Position numbers and translations under genes: made by a program. Of a stretch of 23,512 nt of DNA, positions 11,390 through 20,590 are shown piece after piece. Origin of the DNA: Lingula anatina (Eukaryota > Brachiopoda > Lingulata > Lingulida > Lingulidae). The notes under the pieces are model-generated. The model did no database searches and was not told the DNA's origin. It worked only from the letters and a program-made list of their open reading frames with translations. The stretch lies in contig NW_019774981.1 in assembly GCF_001039355.2 (NCBI RefSeq), positions 454,070 through 477,581 of the forward strand, in the 5' to 3' direction. Numbering within the stretch: position 1 is the first letter of the stretch; every line of letters starts with the position of its first letter.

Positions 11390-12105
11390 GAAGAGAATAA
11401 GAATGTATTTATCACAAACTACTATAAATGACAATTGCCTTTTTTACTTCTACTTGGACATTTGAGCCACAGGTAAGCCTTATCAAATGCATCTCAAGAT
11501 TCTACCTGTCAGGTAGATTTTCCCTCTAGTTAAATTTACTTCCCTTGTTAGGCATGGACTTTCTAGATCATTATCAGCCAGGTAACTAAGCCGTCTGGCC
11601 CTTTGATGATTTGATAAAGCCAGCTAGGTGCTATCCAAAGGCATGTCTCAGGATTATTTCAAAGATTTCAAGCACCTGATAACAAGATAATGCAATGTAG
11701 CAAGGCAATTACAGAGGTGAGACTCTTATCACAAATGTGATCAAGATCTACTTTTATGACCATTACCCGAGTAAATATAATCATGAACTTTGCATGTGTA
11801 CATGTCCACATATACACTTTCACTATAAGACCAATGAGGGTGTTTGTCAATCGTCTTTATTCTGTTTAGGGAATCCAATTTAAAAATGAAAAACTAATAA
11901 TTATTATTCTCAAACTGGAGCAGACTTTAGCCGGTCATGTGAATATACATATATACTTCAGAGTAGAGTTAATGTCAACTTTGATAAAAGGATATTAAAA
12001 GGCCCACAGGTGCGTTTTTTGTGTGTCACAATTGCATGGGTGGTGCCATATTGCAATGATAGCCCATATTAAGAGTTAAAAAAATAATAATTATCATTCT
12101 CAGAC
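11390..12105. other. Intron or intergenic DNA up to the N gap
   Basis: No convincing exon was found. Features are a 17-base near-perfect palindrome at 11502-11518 (TCTACCTG / CAGGTAGA) and a direct repeat: 'ataattattattctcaaac' at about 11895 resembles 'ataataattatcattctcag' at about 12084, just before the gap. Confidence 0.5.
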
Positions 12106-12698
12106 NNNNNNNNNNNNNNNNNNNNNNNNNNNNNNNNNNNNNNNNNNNNNNNNNNNNNNNNNNNNNNNNNNNNNNNNNNNNNNNNNNNNNNNNNNNNNNN
12201 NNNNNNNNNNNNNNNNNNNNNNNNNNNNNNNNNNNNNNNNNNNNNNNNNNNNNNNNNNNNNNNNNNNNNNNNNNNNNNNNNNNNNNNNNNNNNNNNNNNN
12301 NNNNNNNNNNNNNNNNNNNNNNNNNNNNNNNNNNNNNNNNNNNNNNNNNNNNNNNNNNNNNNNNNNNNNNNNNNNNNNNNNNNNNNNNNNNNNNNNNNNN
12401 NNNNNNNNNNNNNNNNNNNNNNNNNNNNNNNNNNNNNNNNNNNNNNNNNNNNNNNNNNNNNNNNNNNNNNNNNNNNNNNNNNNNNNNNNNNNNNNNNNNN
12501 NNNNNNNNNNNNNNNNNNNNNNNNNNNNNNNNNNNNNNNNNNNNNNNNNNNNNNNNNNNNNNNNNNNNNNNNNNNNNNNNNNNNNNNNNNNNNNNNNNNN
12601 NNNNNNNNNNNNNNNNNNNNNNNNNNNNNNNNNNNNNNNNNNNNNNNNNNNNNNNNNNNNNNNNNNNNNNNNNNNNNNNNNNNNNNNNNNNNNNNNNN
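12106..12698. other. Assembly gap (593 N)
   Basis: A run of unknown bases. A long frame that appears to cross it (12100-12831, minus) is made of N and is not a gene. Missing exons of the 11314-11386 gene may lie here. Confidence 1.
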
Positions 12699-13090
12699 TG
12701 GTTAAAGAATGAAATGAGAAGAACAGTCGGGGAACATTATTCTTCCTGTATCTGTATGTCGCATCTACAGCACGTCTTCGCTTTACCTCGAACACCAAGT
12801 AGATGGTTAAATGGATTCCTCGAATTATCAAATAAAATTAAAGTAGGAATGGGGACAGGGTGGCCTCAGCCGGTTACGCTGAATTTGGTCAGGCTGCACC
12901 TGGGGAAGACGATTTTCTTTGATTGCTAAATGTGATGCAGTTGCAAAATGCGGCTCTACAAGCCTCTTCTTTGATTTTAAAACGTGGATTTGCCTATGTA
13001 CGTAGGTTTTGTTCTGTGTTTGCCGCTTTTTAGTTGCATACCTAGTAATCAGTAGTACAGAAAACAGTTGGTGACAATTGGCAGACAAGT
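12699..13090. other. Unassigned moderately CpG-rich stretch
   Basis: The minus-strand frame 13088-12828 (86 codons) is basic and glutamine-rich but has no splice context or recognised family. On the plus strand 12856-12900 can fold: GGTG/CACC and GCCT/AGGC enclose a TCAGC/GCTGA hairpin. It partly recalls a tRNA A box (TGGCCTCAGCCGG), but no B box follows. It could be a decayed tRNA-derived SINE, part of an exon, or neither. Confidence 0.3.
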
Positions 13091-13109
13091 GCAGAATTAA
13101 AAAAAATTA

Positions 13110-13660
13110 AACGAAAGATTGACGCATTTTACGGGTGTCCTTAATTAATGAATTCGGGTTTTTATTTCGTGCCAATATCTTATCCTCTACACTTTTTTCA
13201 CAAATTTTAAATCTCAGATTCAAAAACCAGCGTCATTGGACCAGGGTTTTTCTAAAGTGAATTTCTTTTCCTTAGCCATAACATATTCCGGATTTTTGGC
13301 GCCGGAGACCCGCCCTAGCCGCAGCCTCTCAGCTTAAGCATTTCTATAGGACCACCACGGGCAGGTGGGCATGCAACTTACTTGACAAACCATGATTGGG
13401 TCCGTAGGCTTCACCAAGATAAGATAAGTGACGTCAGTAACAATCCTCAGTGTCCATTGGCTGAGCATTGCACCACAGAGAGAACTGACAAATAAAATCT
13501 TATTGGAATGAAAAATTTACGCGTTTTACGGACGTTTTTTTTTTTTCACTTGTCATTAACTTTTTTCTTTAAGGGTTTTTCTGTGTCAATACCTATTCTC
13601 CTTGCCTTTTTTCACCGAATTATAACCTCAGATTCTAAACCCCCTTCTAATAACCTTTGA
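13110..13660. repeat. Two direct-repeat copies about 400 bp apart
   Basis: Copy A (about 13120-13240) and copy B (about 13517-13645) share 'acgc(a/g)ttttacgg', a T-rich centre with 'tttttc(t)gtg(t)caata', and 'ctcagattc(a/t)aaa'. The offset is 397 bases at the left and 414 at the right, so copy B is slightly longer. It is an old local duplication with no coding frame. Confidence 0.65.
13290..13470. promoter_or_regulatory. Promoter-like cluster: CRE palindrome and CCAAT boxes
   Basis: A perfect CRE, TGACGTCA, lies at 13429-13436. Inverted CCAAT boxes (ATTGG) are at 13394-13398 and 13456-13460. A GC-rich patch (GGCGCCGGAGACCCGCCC, about 13299-13316) is next to them. The set resembles a proximal promoter. 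It could serve the minus-strand gene ending at 11314 or an unseen plus-strand transcript. No transcript evidence is available. Confidence 0.35.
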
Positions 13661-13844
13661 GAGGCACGTGTTTGTTTACTCAAACTTCTTGACACAATTT
13701 TAACTATTACTTTTAACTATTACTTTGCAGTGAAGGCAAGGAAGTTCGTGCATGAAGTAACACAACAGTTGAACCTTAAATGTTTATTTAAAGCTAAAGC
13801 GCACAAGGAAGAAATTATATGATATATGTATTTAATTTTAATTG

Positions 13845-14385
13845 AACCTCCCAATTAATTTTGTGGGCGTTTTCTTTGGTTCCGTCCAATTTGTTTGCCT
13901 ACATTGTGGACCAACATACCGGTATTCACATTACAAATTGTCTCAAAGCAACATCAACCTGTATGACAAATACCACACAAAATTCTGCTAAATACTTCTA
14001 CGCAAAGTCAAATATTAGACAAAAAATGTTAACACGCCTTCAGTTTACTAAAACTCCATCGTTTATCAACTGTGCCGAAAGTCTGCTCTGTGTAGAATAA
14101 CTCAAAATTATAATAAACCTCCCAATTGACCTCGTGGGTCTTTATCTTTGGTTCCAGTTCAATCCTTTTGCTTACATTGTGAACCTACATGCTTGTTATT
14201 ACAAACTGTCCCACAGGAGCAGCAACCTGGATAACACATACCATGCAAAATATTGCTAAATACTTCTACACACAATCAAATGTTTAGACTAGAAACACGT
14301 TAGAACACATTCAATTTCCAAAACTTCATCGTTTATCAACTGTGCCGAAAGTCTGCTCTGTGTAGAATAACTCAAAATGAACGAG
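13845..14385. repeat. Two tandem units of a 271-bp repeat
   Basis: Unit 1 starts at 13845 ('aacctcccaattaatt') and unit 2 at 14116 ('aacctcccaattgacc'). The unit ends share about 50 identical bases around 'aactgtgccgaaagtctgct' (14057-14108 and 14327-14378; period 270-271). The middle parts have diverged more. A third, older relative is at 1975-2260. The 5' halves mention no coding motif; any open frame is incidental. Confidence 0.85.
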
Positions 14386-14430
14386 AAAACGTCAAATAAA
14401 AGAAGCGCTGCAGTCCCGCCATAATACCCG

Positions 14431-14508
14431 CTATGATTGAATAATCCTTGTCCGGGTCCGAAAGTCCGATGTGGCTGTCCATGATCCTTGAATCTGTCCA
14501 CCTTGTGA
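14431..14508 (-). CDS. Possible fourth exon of the VWD gene (beyond an in-frame stop)
   Basis: A strong acceptor (eight T then ACAG) at 14509-14510 precedes 25 codons, 'SQGGQIQGSWTATSDF...IIQS', then TAG at 14433-14431. It is in phase 0, as exon 14933-15052 would need. The IQGSW motif resembles the 'FGNSW' that often follows the end of a VWD domain. It would be translated only if the TAG at 14935-14933 were absent or read through. Otherwise it is 3' untranslated. Another frame is open longer (to 14289) but has no support. Confidence 0.35.
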   Translation of the reverse strand, partial: SQGGQIQGSWTATSDFRTRTRIIQS

Positions 14509-14759
14509 CTGTAAAAAAAAAGATCTTTTAAGTTTTTTAAGAAATTGGGGATTTATTTATTTTCTTGTTTGAATCTATTCATTTATTTACAGAACCGATT
14601 GGATTAAAACCACTAGCTAGGCTTCAAGGTACATTTAACTACTGGTATCTATTTCTTAAACAAAACAGATTTTTTGATCTCATCCTTGAGTTCACCCTAT
14701 ACCCTTTTATAGCCCTTTCTTTCAAAATATACCTCGTTATAATAATATTAATATTTATG

Positions 14760-14765
14760 TTTATT
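14760..14765 (-). terminator. Possible polyadenylation signal after the VWD gene
   Basis: TTTATT on the plus strand gives AATAAA on the minus strand about 168 bases after the TAG at 14933. If this site is used, the exon at 14431-14508 would be skipped in that transcript. Confidence 0.3.
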
Positions 14766-14932
14766 GCAACAAACTACTGGCTACAAAGCCTACGGCCTAG
14801 GGTGTAAATATTATTCAATGTAATGCAATAAAAGGCACGTTAAGTTGCACAGATCACTGCATAAGTATTTTATGGACATTAGTAATTTGATATTGGTGAC
14901 AAAGTGAGTTTCTATTTTCCAAGTCTCCTCAC

Positions 14933-16117
14933 CTAGTCGTTGGTTTTGTCGCCGTCGTTGTCACCACATGGTCCAGCTGTTCCATCAATCCACCTTGGTT
15001 CAGCAACGGTTATTTTCACACAGCGACGAGGGCCAATAGTGATGCTGACTTGCTGGGAGGGGCACTTAACAAAATATATTCAAAGGGTAATTAATAGAAA
15101 TGATTCACACACACACACACACACACACAAGAAAAATACCTGAAGTTCAAATATTTGCCAGAGAGTTGGGCACTAAAATGTTTAAAAAGCTTGTTTGTCT
15201 CAGCTTCACGATATAGTTGTTTTCGCTGCTATTGCTAGTAAAACATTTTATTTAAAAAATAAGAAATCAAAAAGAAACACTAACATTGCGGAACGATGAG
15301 ACCTGGACATTTCCTTTCTTGTTTGCTTAACGTTTTCTATTTTTGGTGCGCTTACTTTTGTCTATTCTTCTGTCGTTAAAGTGAAAAACTTACATCAAAT
15401 ACTTGTCCTGGACCGAATTGTGCAACTGTCGCCATGTCAACCGTGTCTACATTGTCAGTTCCATCAATCAATTTGCAAGTGAAACTAACTGTTAAAAGTT
15501 TCGTTCTTGGTCCACCCTTATGAAACTCTGTTAGGGCTGTAACCATCCAGCGAGGCGGAGTATTCACGTTATCTTGTGAAAGAACATGCCACACACCGGG
15601 AACCAAGTTATCACGTTTACGCTTTCCATCAAAGGTTACGATGTGCGGATCCCCACAAACAGTACAATCATCTGTAGGAAATAAATAAACAAGTAACAAA
15701 TAAAACAAATAAAAGCTGTTTCCATCTTATAGAAAAAAAGAAAATTAATCAAAATTTCAACATTTCCCTTAATCAGCCAGCCACGATTAAAAAATCTCTT
15801 CCTTCCCGACCAGGACCCAGTGAACATTTGTTTGGTTTTTGCTACTTCCTGAGGAGTGAGGAGTTCATTGAAAATATTTATGATAAATGCATTGTGCACA
15901 GCGTTTAAGGCACATGTAGTATTTTATATTTGTTTTTTTAAACAATGCTATATTAAAATGGCAGTTGTATCAGATTTCAAGTTATGTCTACAAAATGCGA
16001 GTTTTTCTGTCTTGCTACAAGAAAAAGGTGAAACTCACCTGTCGCAATAGTCCCTTGGCTACTACATTTACCAAGCACCGCCATCAAAATGAGAACTACC
16101 GGTACGTAGGTCTGCAT
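14933..16117 (-). CDS. Small secreted protein with one von Willebrand factor type D domain
   Basis: Three exons, 16117-16039, 15671-15394 and 15052-14933, join in frame to 158 residues plus TAG. Residues 1-21 form a signal peptide (MQTYVPVVLILMAVLG then KCSSQ). The VWD domain fills the rest. It begins with CTVCGDPHIVTFDG (about residues 29-42), including the GDPH motif known in mucins and relatives as an autocatalytic cleavage site. It ends with CGDNDGDKTND, the family's CGNFNGD calcium-loop position, here more acidic. A mature protein of one bare VWD domain is unusual; the family is normally multi-domain (mucins, zonadhesin, BMPER, vitellogenin). It would act outside the cell. The start is the only ATG before the hydrophobic core, 30 or so bases after a possible leader splice. 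The TAG falls at the usual aromatic of 'ND(F/Y/W)' and directly abuts a GTGAGG donor, so the frame may once have continued into 14508-14431. Confidence 0.8.
15106..15129. repeat. (CA)12 microsatellite in a VWD-gene intron
   Basis: Twelve CA units, about 53 bases before exon 14933-15052 in gene orientation. Confidence 0.95.
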
Positions 16118-16194
16118 GGTTCCTGTAATGGTTATAATCAGTTGTTACTGTCAGAATGAAAGTGTTGTCTATCTAGACCCAAGCATGCTCCGTA

Positions 16195-16215
16195 GATATA
16201 TACAGGGTATATATA
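16195..16215 (-). promoter_or_regulatory. TATA-like element upstream of the VWD gene
   Basis: On the minus strand 'tgtatatataccctgtatat' lies about 80-100 bases before the ATG at 16117, a distance that suits a TATA box with a short leader. A CA/TG microsatellite at 16214-16239 borders it. The pattern is suggestive, but AT-rich DNA makes such matches common. Confidence 0.4.
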
Positions 16216-16239
16216 CACACACACACACACCCACACACC
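16214..16239. repeat. Imperfect (AC)n microsatellite
   Basis: AC units with CC interruptions next to the TATA-like element of the VWD gene. On the minus strand it is a TG tract just upstream of the presumed promoter. Confidence 0.9.
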
Positions 16240-16259
16240 CACAGAAGGTGTATCTGGTA

Positions 16260-17155
16260 AAATGTGATTGGTGACTTGGGTCTTAGTATTTGATTTAGAT
16301 CATTAGAATGATAGTTTGACAGATGACGTTTTGCGGTTATATTTATTTGAATACAACGTACGTTCAACAGGAAGGGAAACTTGTTTACAGTTAAAGGAAA
16401 AGAAACATTTTAAGATGGTCATACAGTGGGAAGAAAAAAATATTATTTCGGTAAGTAAAAAACAACAAACTTTTCACCATGACCCCGACGTATTGAAAAT
16501 AATATTATGATGGACATGACAAAATACCCTTACGCACAGACTAAGTATAAGACAGTTTTATTGTCCCATACTCATACTAAATGCACATAATGGATATCTA
16601 TACGGGGAACGTGAACAAGATTTTTCATTTTCAAATGTCCATTCAGAGATTTCACTGGATTTTCAATCTTATTTTAAAAGACTTTCACCGTCTCCCAGTA
16701 AGGTAGCGATTTTTTAAAAAATATGTATCATTACCCTGCTTGCCCGTTACCAGTTACACGTAAATATTGTGTTTCTTGCCATCTAGACGACTAAACGTTG
16801 TTGGAACAAGAACATCAAATGAGCTAGTTTATGTTACAATACAACAAGTCAACATTTTGACTGAGGCACATGACATATAGACAGATTGGATTGATGAATT
16901 ACAAAATGTGTGTTTATTGTATGTTTACTGAGCTTCAATTTTTTCTTGGGTACAATTAACGAATGGTTCTTCTGCAATTTGTGTAACGACATGGAACTGA
17001 TTATTTTTGCGAAAGAACCGTTTTGTGGTAAGGACTGGGGGCGTAAAAACTGCTGCTTGCCAATAGTCTTAGAACTGACGATAATTGACAGCCGGCAATA
17101 GTTTCCGTCCTTGCAACCTTTTTTACACCACAGACCAAACTAGTTCTTTCTTATT
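16260..17155. other. Intergenic stretch between the VWD gene and the right-hand repeats
   Basis: Short frames on both strands (for example 16910-17101, plus) show no family motif or splice context. I see no RNA gene or mobile element. It is the single-copy side of the duplication boundary near 17160. Confidence 0.5.
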
Positions 17156-17159
17156 GCAA

Positions 17160-17952
17160 CATATGATATCATCAAATGGCGTGGGATTCATCTGCATGCA
17201 CAGCTGTGTAGTTTAAAAATGTAGTTATCTTTTCTTTAAATCTATTCTTAATTTAGTTATGTAGTGTACACAAACATGTAGTAAAAAGAAGGAAGAAACG
17301 CCCAAAGATTGAGATTCTATGGAACCCCTTCATCAATAAAGTGTATACAGACTGACATTTAATAAAAAGAATGAAAAATAATTAAATAAATATATCTTAC
17401 GGAGATAAATGTATATAAAAAGTCATTATTCTCAATATGTAGGTCTAGAAGATGCAAGTGAAAGACTGGCAAAAGTGAGTGGGGGGGGGGGGGACTTTCA
17501 ATCTCACCCAAGATAGAACACGTACATCTAAAGCAATGGACGTTTTAGAAACAGCATAGCTACCACCCCATTTCCATAGATTTTTAGATCGATCTATCCC
17601 TGTGGGGAGTCTCACTAGATTACTGTCAGCTTGGCCGGCTTAAGCGTCTGTCCCGCCTACTAAAAGCTGTAAGGGGGTAATTAACTATGGTGTCCGCTCG
17701 GCTGACTGCAATTTAGCCTGAACCCCCAGGGAGTTAGGTCGATCTAAAACTTAATCTTTAGATCGATCTAAATCTCTGGGAAAGCACCCGATTTATATTG
17801 GCTGGGTAATATAAGCAGGGGACAGGTGGCGATGTCACAGAACAGGATGCAAAATGGTAGTAGTGTTTTATGCTATCCTTGGATTTTTTTAAGATGCTAA
17901 AAATCTATTTTAGCCAGCAAAAACGATGATTGTCATTTACTTGATTTGCTCT
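17160..17952. repeat. Left part of duplicated unit R2
   Basis: Collinear with 1-566, apart from the 226-bp insert at 17564-17789 and small indels. A 13-G run lies at 17481-17493, at the place of the interrupted G tract of R1 (324-336). No gene is seen. Confidence 0.85.
17564..17789. mobile_element. MITE-like foldback insertion, 226 bp
   Basis: The insert interrupts R2 exactly where R1 is continuous (404/405). Its ends are imperfect inverted repeats: 'agatttttagatcgatcta' on the left against the reverse complement of the right end, 'agatttagatcgatcta', each next to TTTCC. The pairing continues inward (CCCTG..GGGG and GTCAGC), so most of the element folds into one long hairpin. The right arm carries a second AGATCGACC block. 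It has no coding capacity. The motif CACCC occurs at both borders, but no clean target-site duplication can be assigned, so the transposase family stays open. Confidence 0.7.
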
Positions 17953-18751
17953 TTAATATGAAATGTTTTAGAAGCAGTCATTTAATAAATATAATGCCTT
18001 GTTATTTGTAAATACTTTGAATTATATTTACCAGTACCTGTTGCAAATGTTTGCTGTTGCTTGATCATACACAGCAAACTAGCGGCTTTGGAAAAAAACG
18101 GCTTTGGGAGCCAATACATACAAGTTCTCCGTCATTTTCAGATTTCCAAATGGATTCTACGAGTTTAGATAATTAGATTTAAGATAATAAATAATCTTAA
18201 GAATTAAGCAACTATTCTCAGTAAGAAGAAGATGTTAGTGTTAAGCTGACAGGGGGAGGGGAAGGGGGCTCACATGAAAACACATGGCACAACACATATT
18301 TCACTGAGGTATCAGAAACAGTGAAGGTTGGGTCATATAATAGTTATATATTTTTTTCTTTGGGGACCTTGGGGCAGTCTGGGAGCTTCAGAGAGCGTCC
18401 CAGCAAGAATTCAACTGAATATCTTCAAACTTCCACGTATTGCCTTCAAATTGTGTCGTGATTCAAATACAAACATATAAAAATTTAATTTCACTATGGT
18501 GGCATACAAACAACACTGTGGTAGCATTCAGCGAGATTACAGAGATTAGCGGGTTTTGTAAATTTAATTCTACTACTTAAGCTTTATACGTGATGCACAC
18601 ACATCTGTGACCCAGCATAAAATTTTGCAACCTACACGTAATTCGAAATTTTCTCATTAAGGGGGGGGGGGGGGTATCTCGGAAGGCCCTGGTGTATACT
18701 GAGAGCCAGTTATATGTACCCGGCTTTGCTACCAGTTGGTATAAGGAGGAT
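17953..18751. repeat. Middle part of R2, absent from R1; partly matched by about 21060-21675
   Basis: The part from about 18130 matches R3: 'attctcagtaagaagaagat' against 'attctcagtaagtacaagat', 'ggtatcagaaacagtgaa' and 'gtcgtgattcaaatacaaac' in both. It ends in a 14-G run (18661-18674) followed by 'tatctcggaag', also seen at 21574-21596. The first part (17953-18130) has no partner in the window. No gene is seen. Confidence 0.75.
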
Positions 18752-19420
18752 TTACCCAAATATCTGAACCCGCTAGAAGTGTTTACTGTCTTTCTTTAAT
18801 TGTGAATTAAACTACCAGTACTGGGTGATGGATGAGGCAGAAGAGAACGGTAGGCAACTGGAAGAAAAGGGAATGAACGGATTGATTTTGGAAAAATTGA
18901 AACTGATGTGATGAGATTGTAAAAAAAAAAAAAAAAATGCAAATTGTGGGAAAGGCGCAGATTATTGAGATGGCACTTGTTATGTGTTATGAGAAGAAAT
19001 GTGGTACAAAGATGGAAATAGTTTCAGATTCAAAAGATCTTGGGTTAAGCATTTACAAATTATGTCTAAAATGTTTTTATGACATAAAACCTGCTAAACC
19101 CTAAATCTCTGTTCACTCATTTAACACGATTTTCTTGCATTGTATTTCATCAAAGAAAAAACTGTCGTTATATTCCCCCTCCCATGTTTCAGTAAAAAGC
19201 AATTCCATCTGGAATCTGGGTTGGGAAAAACATCGATATTGAGGAAGGAGTGTGGGGTTGGAATGCTTTTCTTTCGTGTTGACAAAGACAGTTTTCATGT
19301 TAAATTTGTTTCTTCAGAGAGAAACTTAAATTTTTAAAAGTCTTTGCATCCATATGTTTTTCTCAATAATTCTGTTCACATGTACATTATTTTAACCAAA
19401 TTGAATATTCCATTCGTTCA
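18752..19420. repeat. Right part of duplicated unit R2
   Basis: Collinear with 568-1190 and, at its ends, with 21676-22060 and 22297-22355. It contains a 15-17 A run near 18921. It ends at the retrotransposon insertion. Confidence 0.8.
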
Positions 19421-19999
19421 ACTAAAAATNGAGAGAATTTTATTTAAAATTTTATGTGTCATTTTTAAAGCAGTCACTGAGAATAAACCACTTTATATCT
19501 CAGAACTTATGAAGCAACATCAGCATGGAAGAGTTACCAGGTCTTCAACTTTTAGTCATTTACTTTTAGAACACAGTGTCTTAGAGAAAAAAGCTGGTAA
19601 ATTTTACGGTGAAAGGGCATTTATGATATATGCACCCAAAGTTTGGAACACCTTACCCTCTGAAATACGAGCAGCAGGTGACATAGATACTTTTAAAAAG
19701 CTTTTGAAAACTCATATTTTTAGAATAGCCTATCAGTAAATATCATATAGTTCATTTTAGTTTTTATTAAGGTGTACTGTAATTTTATGATTAATTTTAA
19801 ATGTTGTCACTTTAGGTTCTTATCATTTTAGAATATGAATAATTGGTTCTTTAAATTAGTTCTTAGTCCTTTAAAATTGTAATGTGTTCTTATATTAGTA
19901 TTGTGTTATTTAGCTCTTTTAAGTGAATGTTGTAAGGCGCATTGAGATTTTTTAATGGAATGCGCCATAGAAAAATAAATTATTATTATTATTATTATT
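19421..19999 (+). mobile_element. 5'-truncated non-LTR retrotransposon (CR1/L2/jockey-type tail)
   Basis: The fragment has the last 102 codons of an ORF2-type protein, a 3' untranslated region and an (ATT)n tail (19979-19999). An 8-bp perfect stem, GGCGCATT (19936-19943) with AATGCGCC (19959-19966), sits just before the tail, a common layout for such elements in marine animals. Copy R3 is uninterrupted at the matching point (about 22355), which gives the empty site. TTCA borders both sides and may be the target duplication. Heavy 5' truncation is typical, and the copy cannot move by itself. The single N at 19430 is at its 5' end. Confidence 0.8.
19431..19739 (+). pseudogene. C-terminal remnant of non-LTR reverse transcriptase
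   Basis: The 102 residues follow the pattern seen after the polymerase domain in CR1/L2/jockey elements: 'RILFKILCVIFKAV', 'RVTRSS', then 'FYGERAFMIYAPKVWNTLPS' and 'FKKLLKTHIF'. The catalytic part is missing. The frame is intact to TAA at 19737-19739, so the insertion is fairly young. The host reading upstream (19344-19430) is in the same frame only by chance. Confidence 0.85.
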
Positions 20000-20590
20000 C
20001 ATTCGCAAACGGTGAGAATTGAAGTAGTGTCGCTTTAGGTCTGAAACAAGACAGTGATGATTTTCTTTCCTCGTTTTATCAAAAGGTCAATTGCAAATAT
20101 GAAACGGTAGACGAGAACAACATTACCGAAAATTTTTGGAAATTCTTTGGTTTAATCTTTATTTACAAACTGAAATAAAATACTCCTAAAAGAGTGAAAT
20201 GTAACTTCAAATAAATTATTTCTGTAATTATGCACTTGCATGGCGTTTACTCAAAAGAAAATAAAGTAACAGTGCCAGGAAGGATACCCGTTGCAGCATC
20301 CTATGTTTCCAGATGAATTAAATTTTTTATTTAGAAACTCTGGCTAAAATTGTGCAAACTATGAAATAAAATAGAAATTCTAGACACTCATAAAAAGCTG
20401 TTCAAATAAGAATCAAAATGACAAAGCAACATTTTGGGAATGTTTTGCTCTTGCAAGGGCAGGATATCTTCAAATATTTTAACGGAACTAAAATTAAGGC
20501 TTCAGGATATACGTATAGCAGAGAAAGAGTGGAGCTATTCTAAATTAAGATGAAACGAATCCAAAGCATAACCTGGAAAACTAATTTCCA
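20000..20590. other. Spacer between R2 and R3, partly repeated
   Basis: The first 60 bases ('gagaattgaagtagtgtcg', 'ctttaggtctgaaacaagac') match 22372-22412, the continuation of R3 after the empty site. 20182-20215 resembles 1583-1617. No gene is seen. Confidence 0.55.

Noticed and set aside
12100-12831. 243-codon minus-strand frame
   Set aside because: Almost all of it is N; only about 45 codons at the right end are real bases.
12828-13088. 86-codon basic minus-strand frame after the gap
   Set aside because: No splice context or recognised motif. It could be an exon of the gene ending at 11314, but nothing shows it.
14565-14807. 80-codon plus-strand frame
   Set aside because: Runs antisense through the VWD gene's intron/3' region; its hydrophobic content follows from AT-rich composition.
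17564-17789. Insert as a Helitron or LTR fragment
   Set aside because: It is inverted along most of its length, has no long direct terminal repeats, and no CTRR hairpin end was seen; a foldback/MITE description fits better.
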